7,171 nucleotides of DNA from Prolixibacteraceae bacterium (GTDB taxonomy: Bacteria; Bacteroidota; Bacteroidia; Bacteroidales; Prolixibacteraceae): the NCBI GenBank assembly GCA_009782655.1, contig WRIQ01000052.1:1-7171 (forward strand). Reading direction: 5' to 3'. The stretch's first letter is position 1, and each line of letters opens with the position of its first letter. The notes below the pieces were generated by a model. It saw only the letters and a program-made list of their open reading frames with translations. It was not told the DNA's origin and did not search any database. Below are positions 1 through 5,614 of the stretch, one piece after another. The translations under genes and the position numbers were made by a program.

Positions 1-63
1 TTGCCTTGGTTATGATTTTGGTTTTGCCGTTGATTTTCCCATTTGGCGCTTAAGGTCGGAGCT

Positions 64-780
64 CTACATGTTCAGGTAAAAATCTTTGGTCAACGTAATG
101 TATTCTTCAGTAAAATCATGATGTATAATGTGTTCTATCATAAATTCGCCAACTTCGATTATAGTTTCTGTTGTCGAAAATTGAAGCAAACAACGGTGCG
201 GCGGTTTGGCAGGATTGGGTCTAACCAGCAAAGAACGATTCAAAAAGAACCCTTCAGTTTTTGCGGTTTCGATAAAATTTCCGGCTTTTGTCGAGGGAAG
301 TATCAACGCGACTTTCCCGTTTGGCGAAAGAATATGTAAACAGCTTCGAATCATATTTTCAGACGAAAGTTGATCGGTGTGGCGTGCGTTGCTGCGTCGC
401 AAATTTTTGGGGCGCGAGCTGTTTTCGAAAAACGGTGGATTGGAAACGATGAGATCGAATTTTTCACTTGTTGATGTTGCAAATTCCTGAAAAGATGTGT
501 GATACACTTTTATGCGTTCCTTCCATGGCGACTGACTGACGTTGAATGCGGCTTCATCGGCCGATGGTTTGTCGATTTCCACTGCCGAAATCTCCGAACA
601 GGAGCGCTGTGCCATCATAATGGCAATCAATCCGGTACCGGTTCCCACATCAAGAATGGAGTGCGCTTCCGCAACATCGGCCCATGCACCGAGAAGTACG
701 CCATCGACGCCCACTTTCATTGCCGAATGTTTCTGGATAATTGTGAACTGCTTGAATTGGAAATAGCTGTTTTTGCCCAT
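64..780 (-). CDS. trmN6: tRNA1(Val) adenine-37 N6-methyltransferase (TrmN6/YfiC-like)
   Basis: A 238-residue class I SAM-dependent methyltransferase. Motif I (LDVGTGTGL, residues 43-51) is the SAM-binding glycine loop. AVEID (66-70) supplies the acidic residue for the SAM ribose. SNPPFF (113-118) is the NPPF/Y catalytic motif of N6-adenine methyltransferases, followed by the RPKNLRRSNARHTD stretch (123-136) typical of this subfamily. The family methylates A37 of tRNA-Val in the cytoplasm; E. coli YfiC is of similar size. The ATG at 778-780 begins 2 nt after the TGA of the upstream DUF2400 gene, so it is the last recognised gene of the tatA-lolD-DUF2400 operon and probably depends on its promoter. 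It ends in TAG, and no terminator is visible in the 63 nt that remain. The family call is firm; the exact tRNA target is inferred. Confidence 0.9.
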   Translation of the reverse strand: MGKNSYFQFKQFTIIQKHSAMKVGVDGVLLGAWADVAEAHSILDVGTGTGLIAIMMAQRSCSEISAVEIDKPSADEAAFNVSQSPWKERIKVYHTSFQEFATSTSEKFDLIVSNPPFFENSSRPKNLRRSNARHTDQLSSENMIRSCLHILSPNGKVALILPSTKAGNFIETAKTEGFFLNRSLLVRPNPAKPPHRCLLQFSTTETIIEVGEFMIEHIIHHDFTEEYITLTKDFYLNM

Positions 781-782
781 TG

Positions 783-1550
783 TCAGAATTTTTCGAAAAC
801 GCCCAAACCAAACAATGCGAAATCATATTTTACGGGATCGAGCGGGTCGAAATCGCGTAAAACGGCGGTTATTTCTTCAACGGCTTTCCAGTCGTTCTGC
901 ATACGTTTCAGTAAGCCAATTTTGCGGGCCGTATTTCCGGTGTGAACATCCAGCGGAAGCATCAGCGCCGACGCGGGAATGGAATCCCAGAGCCCAAAGT
1001 CTACACCGTTGTCGTCTTTTCGTACCATCCAGCGTAAAAACATGTTGAGTCTTTTTGCCGCCGAATTTCGTGTAACGTCAGAAATGTGCTTTCGGGTGCG
1101 CCCTGGACATGAATTGCCCAGAAAAACAGTGCGGTAAAATTCCAGCGACGATTTTACTGATCCGTCGCGGCGAAAACCTTCGGTGAAAACCGCTTCGAGA
1201 CCGCCGCAATTTTTGTAAATGTTTTTGAGCGACGCCAGAAAGAACAGCGTATCGTCAGGGTTGAAGGTGCGGTGCACAAATTTTGATGCGCGGTTCAATT
1301 CGTCGTCAGTGGCCGACATTAAAAAATCGTAGGGATTGTTATCTAATTGCGACATCAGCCTGCGGGCGTTTTTGATAATCGATGCGCGGTTTCCCCATGC
1401 AATGGTTGCCGCCAGAAAACCTGAAATTTCGATGTTCTCCCTGCGCGAAAAACTTCGCGGAACCTGAATGGGATCGGTTTCTATAAACCGGAAGTTGTTG
1501 TATTGCAGCGTTTTTTCGTCGAGAAATGATTTTATTTCGCTGATATTCAT
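783..1550 (-). CDS. TIGR02757/DUF2400 family protein of unknown function
   Basis: A 255-residue soluble protein with no signal peptide or membrane segment. I recognise the TIGR02757/DUF2400 family from its conserved C-terminal half: [12 protein letters not shown] (166-177), FGLWDSIP (185-192), [17 protein letters not shown] (198-214) and [17 protein letters not shown] (234-250). No reaction is established for the family as far as I know. The P-L-D-V-H...R.lGLL arrangement followed by a helix and a G-x-G end recalls the helix-hairpin-helix DNA glycosylase fold, but this is only a visual resemblance. The ATG at 1548-1550 overlaps the TGA of the lolD-like gene by 4 nt (ATGA), implying translational coupling. 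trmN6 follows after 2 nt. The full expected length appears present, ending in TGA. Confidence 0.88.
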   Translation of the reverse strand: MNISEIKSFLDEKTLQYNNFRFIETDPIQVPRSFSRRENIEISGFLAATIAWGNRASIIKNARRLMSQLDNNPYDFLMSATDDELNRASKFVHRTFNPDDTLFFLASLKNIYKNCGGLEAVFTEGFRRDGSVKSSLEFYRTVFLGNSCPGRTRKHISDVTRNSAAKRLNMFLRWMVRKDDNGVDFGLWDSIPASALMLPLDVHTGNTARKIGLLKRMQNDWKAVEEITAVLRDFDPLDPVKYDFALFGLGVFEKF

Positions 1551-2200
1551 TTTTCTATGACGCCGTCTTTGATGTGTATGATACTGTCGGAGCGCTCGGC
1601 GAAAGAATTGTCGTGGGTAACGATGATGAAGGTGTGCCCGAAATCGTTCCTGAGGGCAAAAAAGAGTTCGTGCAATTCGTCGCGGTTTTGTGAGTCCAGA
1701 TTTCCCGAAGGTTCGTCGGCCATGACCACCACAGGATTGTTGACCAACGCGCGCGCCACAGCAACCCTTTGTTTTTCGCCTCCCGAAAGTTCCGACGGCT
1801 TATGGGCGCTGCGGTTTTCAAGTCCAAGGTAACCGAGCAGTTCGAGGGCGCGTTTTTTTGCCTCGCCATGCGTTTTACCGGCGATGAATGCCGGAATACA
1901 GACATTTTCCAAAGCGGTAAATTCGGGCAGAAGATGATGAAATTGAAACACAAAACCCAGTTGCAAATTACGAAACGAGGCAAGCTGCTTTTCCGAAAAA
2001 TCGGAGATTTTCTGTCCGTGAATATACACTTCTCCTTTGTTGGGGAGGCTGAGCGTTCCCAAAATTTGCAGCAGCGTGGTTTTTCCGGCGCCGCTTGCGC
2101 CCACAATGGAGTATAGTTTTCCCTGAAGAATTTCGAGATTGACGCCTTTCAGTACTTGAACCTGCCCGAAAGATTTATGGATATTTTCTGCTTTGACCAT
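1547..2200 (-). CDS. lolD: LolD-like ABC transporter ATP-binding protein
   Basis: The ATPase subunit of a lipoprotein-releasing (LolCDE-type) or MacB-type ABC exporter, acting at the cytoplasmic face of the inner membrane. Counting from ATG 2200 (217 residues), it has Walker A GASGAGKT (34-41), Q-loop Q86, signature LSGGE (138-142), Walker B VVVMADEP with catalytic E163, D-loop SGNLD (165-169) and H-loop H196. [18 protein letters not shown] (83-100) is strongly LolD-like. An in-frame GTG at 2212 would add four residues (MQQQ). I prefer the ATG because [12 protein letters not shown] matches the usual start of the family. The gene follows the tatA-like gene by about 27 nt and overlaps the DUF2400 gene by 4 nt. 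No LolC/E permease lies in the window, so the membrane partner must be encoded elsewhere, and another export substrate cannot be excluded. Confidence 0.9.
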   Translation of the reverse strand: MVKAENIHKSFGQVQVLKGVNLEILQGKLYSIVGASGAGKTTLLQILGTLSLPNKGEVYIHGQKISDFSEKQLASFRNLQLGFVFQFHHLLPEFTALENVCIPAFIAGKTHGEAKKRALELLGYLGLENRSAHKPSELSGGEKQRVAVARALVNNPVVVMADEPSGNLDSQNRDELHELFFALRNDFGHTFIIVTHDNSFAERSDSIIHIKDGVIEK

Positions 2201-2227
2201 TTGCTGTTGCACCCGATGTACCGGCTT

Positions 2228-2491
2228 TTAAAAGTTATCCTCAATATTCTTTTTTATCTCTTCGCTTTCTTTGGTTATGCTGGAAGAGATATCGTCTATA
2301 TCCTTTTTGAAACCGGAAGTGCTATCGTTTATTTCGCGCTTAATTTCGTCGGTTGCTTTTCTGAATTCTCGCATCCCTTTACCAACTGTTTTGGCAATGT
2401 CGGGAATCGCTTTTGCTCCGAAAAGCAAAAGAGCCAGCAAAACAATCATCATGATTTCGCTGCTACCTATGAAAAGAATGTGAGTCGACAT
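2228..2491 (-). CDS. tatA: Sec-independent translocase TatA/E-family protein
   Basis: An 87-residue TatA/TatE-type component of the twin-arginine translocon, which moves folded proteins across the inner membrane. The layout is classical: a short periplasmic N-terminus; one transmembrane helix (about residues 8-24, IGSSEIMMIVLLALLLF) containing the polar serine/glutamate near its start; the hinge FGAKAIPDIAKTVGKG (24-39) with conserved F-G and proline; an amphipathic helix (about 32-55); and a charged, low-complexity tail rich in D, E, K and S. TatA rather than TatB is the likelier call from the length and the FG hinge. It is the first gene of the minus-strand operon, with a -7 promoter match about 18-25 nt upstream of ATG 2489-2491. 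No tatC is in the window; in this phylum it is often located elsewhere. Confidence 0.88.
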   Translation of the reverse strand: MSTHILFIGSSEIMMIVLLALLLFGAKAIPDIAKTVGKGMREFRKATDEIKREINDSTSGFKKDIDDISSSITKESEEIKKNIEDNF

Positions 2492-2508
2492 TATTATAAA
2501 TTTTGTTG

Positions 2509-2516
2509 CAAATATA
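2509..2516 (-). promoter_or_regulatory. Bacteroidota -7 promoter element for the tatA-lolD-DUF2400-trmN6 operon
   Basis: On the minus strand this reads TATATTTG, a perfect match to the Bacteroidota -7 consensus TAnnTTTG. It lies 17 nt upstream of the tatA-like ATG, giving a short leader. I see no convincing TTG -33 partner about 19 nt further upstream, so the call rests on the -7 element and its position. Confidence 0.5.
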
Positions 2517-2656
2517 CAAAACGGATGAACAGGTTATGCGATATTTATTATAAATGTTTGATGATATTCCGATGTTTATTTTTTATTTCCGGATGTTCTG
2601 TCGGTTTGGTTGCTCCAAGACGAATTGTACAAAATAGATGGAATGTGAAAAATTAA

Positions 2657-2952
2657 CGTGAGTTCGACGTAAGAAATGATAATATAATGTTGTTTATTAG
2701 TATAGTATGCCCATTCGAACATAGATATCAATAGAAAATGAATATATCAAATCGGTAAATGAAGCTGTCTCAAAAGTGTTTTGGCACGCAAATCTAACAG
2801 ATGAACACAGATTTTCATATCGTATATAATTTGAATTAATAATTGAAAATTAACCGACATCCTGTAGGGATGCATCCCCTACTTTTCGGAGTATGATGTT
2901 AATATTCTATTGATATTCAATTCCTAATGAAATTTTTCAGGTTGAACTCACG
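2657..2952. mobile_element. MITE-like element with terminal inverted repeats, no coding capacity
   Basis: A 296-bp AT-rich stretch bounded by 12-bp inverted repeats: CGTGAGTTCGAC at 2657-2668 and, read on the minus strand from 2952 to 2941, CGTGAGTTCAAC (11 of 12 identical). The trinucleotide TAA lies directly outside both ends (2654-2656 and 2953-2955), consistent with a 3-bp target duplication, though three bases can match by chance. There is no open reading frame of note inside. The interior holds GAAGCTGTCTCAAAAG (2761-2776), which resembles insertion-sequence ends I remember from Bacteroidota; a 6-bp inverted repeat AAATCT/AGATTT (2790-2795, 2809-2814); and a GC-richer near-palindrome at 2864-2882. 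A miniature non-autonomous transposon or deleted IS remnant fits best. It makes up most of the 518-bp gap between the two divergent transcription units. Confidence 0.45.
2864..2882. repeat. Near-perfect palindrome inside the MITE-like element
   Basis: GTAGGGATGCATCCCCTAC is self-complementary apart from one extra C in the right arm (GTAGGG-ATGCAT-CCC(C)TAC). It is one of the few GC-rich patches in this AT-rich spacer. No T-tract follows on either strand, so it is not a canonical terminator. It may be a structural part of the element. Confidence 0.45.
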
Positions 2953-2990
2953 TAAGTTATCAACTCTTTTCCTTTTTCGGCAGAAAATTG

Positions 2991-2998
2991 TTACTTTG
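2991..2998 (+). promoter_or_regulatory. Possible -7 promoter element for the DNA alkylation repair gene
   Basis: TTACTTTG matches the TAnnTTTG consensus at all fixed positions but one. It lies 11 nt upstream of the first possible ATG (3010) and 26 nt upstream of the third (3025). No clear TTG -33 element is seen. If used, its position makes the downstream start codons more plausible. It lies about 40 bp outside the right end of the MITE-like element. Confidence 0.35.
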
Positions 2999-3009
2999 TC
3001 AGAAAAAAG

Positions 3010-3693
3010 ATGATGGAAATTATCATGGACGATCCGGCTACCGAACAGCAGTTCAACGCGATTCTGAAATCCATTGAACACTACAAAAATGGCGAAGTGT
3101 CTGATAATCTTACGCGTCGCGGCATAAAATATAAATTCAACTGGGGCGTATCCATTCCCGATTTGCGTGTGTTAGCCGCCGAATATAAGCCGTCGCATTT
3201 GCTGGCGCTAAAACTGTGGAATAAGCAGTGGCGCGAAACCATGATTCTGGCAACGCTGCTCGACGAGCCATCAAAAGTTACCGAACAACAGATGGATTTT
3301 TGGACTAAAAGTTTCGAAAATATAGAAATTGCCGAGCAGTCTTCTGCCAATCTGTGGTGGAAAACACCCATGGCATACGTGAAAGCCCTTGAGTGGTGCC
3401 GTGGGAAAAAACATTGGGTGCGTTACACCGGCATTCATCTGGCGGGCAGATTGGCCCTGTCGGACAAAAAATCGCCCGACGAGATTTTTGAGCCTTTTTT
3501 CGAAGAACTGGTAACTTTGTCGAAAGACAGAGAGCTATCGACGGTAATCGCCCGCGCAGTTTTGATGATGGCTCACCGTTCCGATGCACTGCGCCTGCTC
3601 ACCATGAAATTTATCCGGAACCTCTACGAAACCGGCTCCGAAATTGCCGGACAAGTGGGCGCAGAGCTGGAAAGCGATTTCACAGATGCATGA
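3010..3693 (+). CDS. DNA alkylation repair protein, AlkD-like HEAT-repeat family
   Basis: A 227-residue all-helical protein that I place in the DNA alkylation repair (AlkD-like, HEAT-repeat) family. Members are DNA glycosylases that excise alkylated purines, acting in the cytoplasm. Recognisable signatures are the stretch NWGVSIPDLRVLAAEYK (44-60), then LALKLWNKQWRETMILATLLDEP (65-87), VTEQQMDFWTKSFENIEIAEQ (90-110) and the WW..P....KALEWC segment (116-130). The length matches the shorter Bacteroidota members. I could not map the Bacillus AlkD catalytic aspartate with confidence, so enzymatic activity is inferred. Three in-frame ATGs (3010, 3013, 3025) compete; 3025 has GGAA upstream and would leave a normal leader after the -7 match at 2991. 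It stands alone on the plus strand, ends in TGA, and is convergent with the small membrane-protein gene. Confidence 0.82.
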   Translation: MMEIIMDDPATEQQFNAILKSIEHYKNGEVSDNLTRRGIKYKFNWGVSIPDLRVLAAEYKPSHLLALKLWNKQWRETMILATLLDEPSKVTEQQMDFWTKSFENIEIAEQSSANLWWKTPMAYVKALEWCRGKKHWVRYTGIHLAGRLALSDKKSPDEIFEPFFEELVTLSKDRELSTVIARAVLMMAHRSDALRLLTMKFIRNLYETGSEIAGQVGAELESDFTDA

Positions 3694-3792
3694 TGTTGGA
3701 TGTAAATAGTCTGATAAATAATTATTTGTGACTAAAATCGAAGAGCAGGCAATAAATAAAATCTTCACAATACCTGAAAATCTTTAATCCTT

Positions 3793-3813
3793 TTTATCTG
3801 GGTATCAGATAAA
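3793..3813. terminator. Hairpin between convergent genes, possible bidirectional terminator
   Basis: A perfect 8-bp stem TTTATCTG/CAGATAAA with a 5-nt loop (GGTAT). It lies 99 nt after the stop of the alkylation repair gene and directly next to the stop (3815-3817) of the oppositely oriented membrane-protein gene. The stem is AT-rich and no long U-tract follows on either strand, so it would be a weak intrinsic terminator. The position supports the call more than the strength does. Confidence 0.4.
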
Positions 3814-3814
3814 T

Positions 3815-4039
3815 TCATCGGTTTTTTACCAATCTTTTAATCACATTGGTTTTTGCAATTCTCCATTTTGCCATCGTCTTCGCTGAATATTTTGCGCCAA
3901 TCAGCATAAATACCAGCGAAAGCCCCATGAAAAGGCCATGCAAAAAGTGAGGATAACCCGCGAAAAGGTGCTTGCAAAGCAACGAAAGGGCAAAAATCAG
4001 CATGCCGGCAGAGAAGTAAAAATTGGTTTTCGATTTCAT
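3815..4039 (-). CDS. Small two-helix membrane protein, function unknown
   Basis: A 74-residue hydrophobic protein that I do not recognise. Two predicted transmembrane segments are visible: about residues 7-26 (FYFSAGMLIFALSLLCKHLF) and 33-49 (LHGLFMGLSLVFMLIGA). They are separated by a short loop AGYPHF and followed by a basic tail (KYSAKTMAKWRIAKTNVIKRLVKNR) with many K/R. By the positive-inside rule the basic N-terminus (MKSK) and tail would both face the cytoplasm. The ATG at 4037-4039 is preceded by a full TAnnTTTG match at 4066-4073. Base composition and in-frame hydrophobic pattern favour a real gene, and it ends in TGA. It is monocistronic, convergent with the DNA repair gene, and context gives no functional clue. 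Confidence 0.62.
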   Translation of the reverse strand: MKSKTNFYFSAGMLIFALSLLCKHLFAGYPHFLHGLFMGLSLVFMLIGAKYSAKTMAKWRIAKTNVIKRLVKNR

Positions 4040-4065
4040 GATGTTTTGTATTACTGAATGAATTT

Positions 4066-4073
4066 CAAAAATA
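4066..4073 (-). promoter_or_regulatory. Bacteroidota -7 promoter element for the small membrane protein
   Basis: On the minus strand this reads TATTTTTG, matching TAnnTTTG at every fixed position, 26 nt upstream of the ATG at 4037-4039. No TTG is found 19 nt further upstream, so the -33 half is unsupported. Confidence 0.42.
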
Positions 4074-4159
4074 GGATTCAGATTTGATTTTGAGAGTTCT
4101 CTCGTTCCTGTTTTGCGAAGCGCGATATTCGCACAATCACAAAAATATCGTTCAATGAG

Positions 4160-4243
4160 AATCTATCACACGTTATTTGTCGCACATCATTTGCTATTTG
4201 TCACACGCCATTTGTCAATTATCGCACATCATTTGTCACTTAT
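4160..4243. repeat. Heptad-phased degenerate tandem repeat (21-bp superunits)
   Basis: The segment divides without slippage into 7-bp words, most of them of three types: CRCACRY (4167, 4181, 4202, 4223), YATTTGY (4174, 4188, 4209, 4230) and a more variable third word (TATTTGT at 4195, CAATTAT at 4216, CACTTAT at 4237). CGCACAT followed by CATTTG occurs twice, at 4181 and 4223. From 4181 the superunit is 21 bp, about two helical turns. The last word runs into the stop codon of the phosphodiesterase gene (4240-4242), so the array forms its immediate 3' flank. Function unknown. Confidence 0.65.
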
Positions 4244-5013
4244 TTCTCTACCTGTTCTTTTAACCATTGTGGTCGATCTGTAGTTATGTGTGTTATACCC
4301 AGATTGTTAAGTCTTTTAGCTTCTTCTGGATCGTTGACTGTCCAAGCAAGCACTTCGAGTTTTAAATTTTTTGCCAAACCCATAATTTCTTGGTCGATGA
4401 TGCCATAATTCAAATTGAGGCCTTCGAGTCCCGCTTTGGCGACTTCGTCAATTTTTGCCTTCACGTCCTGCCTCGAGCTCGACAGCCAGTAGGCTTTATT
4501 GTCGGGGAACGTTTTTTTGAGTTCGACAATGGTTGCCCAATCGAAGCAGATAAAAAGCGCTTGGTCGGCTTTTCCGCATTTTTCCATTGTCCGTTGCAAA
4601 TGCGGAATAATTTCGGGGCCGCACTTGACTTCAATTACGAGCATTTTGCTTTCTGGCACGGTTTCGAAAATTTCTTCGAGGTATGGAATGCGCTCGCCTT
4701 TAAACTGTTCTCCTTTCCATGAACCTACATCAAGGTCGCGCAGTACAAGCGATGGCGTGTTGCGGATGGGAAGGTTCCGCGCATTTTTGGCAACCCGCTT
4801 TGTGTTGTTGTCGTGAATAGTAACAATTCTGTTGTCGGACGCAAGATACACATCAATTTCGACGGCGTCTGCGCCCTGTTTCCATGCGAGGTTCGCCGAA
4901 GCGACCGTATTTTCTGGAGCGTCGTATGAGGCGCCACGATGTGCAATATAGTAGTTTTGTGCTGCTCCCGACATACTTGCTGAAATCATTAATCCGATAA
5001 AAAATGTTCTCAT
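4240..5013 (-). CDS. Secreted glycerophosphodiester phosphodiesterase (GDPD)
   Basis: A 257-residue enzyme of the GDPD family (TIM barrel), which hydrolyses glycerophosphodiesters to glycerol-3-phosphate and an alcohol using a divalent metal. Residues 1-18 form a signal peptide with a hydrophobic core and GAAQ cleavage region, so the mature enzyme is probably periplasmic or outer-membrane facing. Catalytic and metal-binding motifs are intact: AHRG (24-27; H25, R26), PENT (33-36; E34), VEIDV (51-55; E52, D54), IHD (66-68; H67), IEVK (127-130; E128, K130), LAWTVND (222-228) and TTDRPQWL (244-251). The length is typical. It is transcribed alone, with the tRNA-His terminator upstream and the heptad repeat downstream. 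Substrate preference cannot be read from the sequence; scavenging of phospholipid-derived glycerophosphodiesters is the likely role. Confidence 0.9.
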   Translation of the reverse strand: MRTFFIGLMISASMSGAAQNYYIAHRGASYDAPENTVASANLAWKQGADAVEIDVYLASDNRIVTIHDNNTKRVAKNARNLPIRNTPSLVLRDLDVGSWKGEQFKGERIPYLEEIFETVPESKMLVIEVKCGPEIIPHLQRTMEKCGKADQALFICFDWATIVELKKTFPDNKAYWLSSSRQDVKAKIDEVAKAGLEGLNLNYGIIDQEIMGLAKNLKLEVLAWTVNDPEEAKRLNNLGITHITTDRPQWLKEQVEK

Positions 5014-5034
5014 GTTTTCAAAATTTTCTTGCCC

Positions 5035-5042
5035 TAAAGATA
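5035..5042 (-). promoter_or_regulatory. Weak -7-like element upstream of the GDPD gene
   Basis: The minus strand reads TATCTTTA, which differs from TAnnTTTG only at the last base, 21 nt upstream of the ATG at 5011-5013. There is no -33 TTG at the expected distance. Listed only because the position is right. Confidence 0.25.
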
Positions 5043-5232
5043 ATCGTTAATCCTTTTGTTTGCGGAAAATGGGAGTCTTATTTTTTTATAAATTTTGTTA
5101 AACGGCTGATAATTATAATTGTCGGGTATTTATGTGCTTTTTTGGCTCAATGGTAAAGATTATGTAGAAGCGATTTTAAAAACAATTCTTTTCCGATTGT
5201 ATAGATTAAAAAATTTGTGTAATTTCAATAAA

Positions 5233-5255
5233 AAAGCCCGGAGGAACCGGGCTTT
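5233..5255 (-). terminator. Intrinsic terminator of tRNA-His
   Basis: A perfect 9-bp stem AAAGCCCGG/CCGGGCTTT with a 5-nt loop. On the minus strand the T's closing the stem run on into further T's (complement of 5230-5235). It starts one or two bases after the tRNA 3' end, so it terminates the tRNA transcript and insulates the GDPD gene. Confidence 0.85.
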
Positions 5256-5256
5256 G

Positions 5257-5331
<75 letters not shown>

Positions 5332-5350
5332 ATTTTTGTTTTTGCGATTG

Positions 5351-5380
5351 CAAATATACATATTTTACCGAAATCATCAA
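5351..5380 (-). promoter_or_regulatory. Bacteroidota-type promoter of tRNA-His
   Basis: The minus strand carries TTG (5380-5378), a 19-bp spacer, and TATATTTG (5358-5351), a full match to the phylum's TTG / TAnnTTTG promoter. The -7 element ends 20 nt before the mature tRNA 5' end. It is the best promoter in the window. Confidence 0.72.
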
Positions 5381-5614
5381 CTCCGAAGCGAAATTTTTTC
5401 TACTTTTATTTTATGGCCGGCCTGATGATAAATATTCATGACGCGATGGTTTAAAAACGTAGGGATTTGGATTTTTATGAACCGTAACCGGGCATGTTCT
5501 ATTGGCGCAAGTATATATAATTGTCAATTTATAATAAGTTTATCCAAATTAAAAAAGGATTGGAAATATGGAATGTGGCAACATCAAGTTTTTGCATCCC
5601 TACCGTCAACAGGA

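Noticed and set aside
1..63. Possible C-terminus of a plus-strand gene (frame ending at TAA 51-53 or at TAA 76-78) convergent with trmN6
   Set aside because: Two frames give plausible short tails and neither is recognisable. There is too little sequence to support a gene.
1555..2106. Minus-strand 183-codon open frame inside the LolD-like gene
   Set aside because: It lies in another frame of a gene with every ABC ATPase motif; its translation is rich in S, R, P, W and C with no family resemblance. It is an overlap artefact.
4123..4150. CGATATT/AATATCG inverted repeat with a 14-nt loop
   Set aside because: Short AT-rich arms with a long loop and no T-tract; expected by chance in this spacer.
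5415..5422. GGCCGGCC 8-bp palindrome
   Set aside because: Isolated palindrome with no flanking symmetry or second copy in the window; no basis for a regulatory call.
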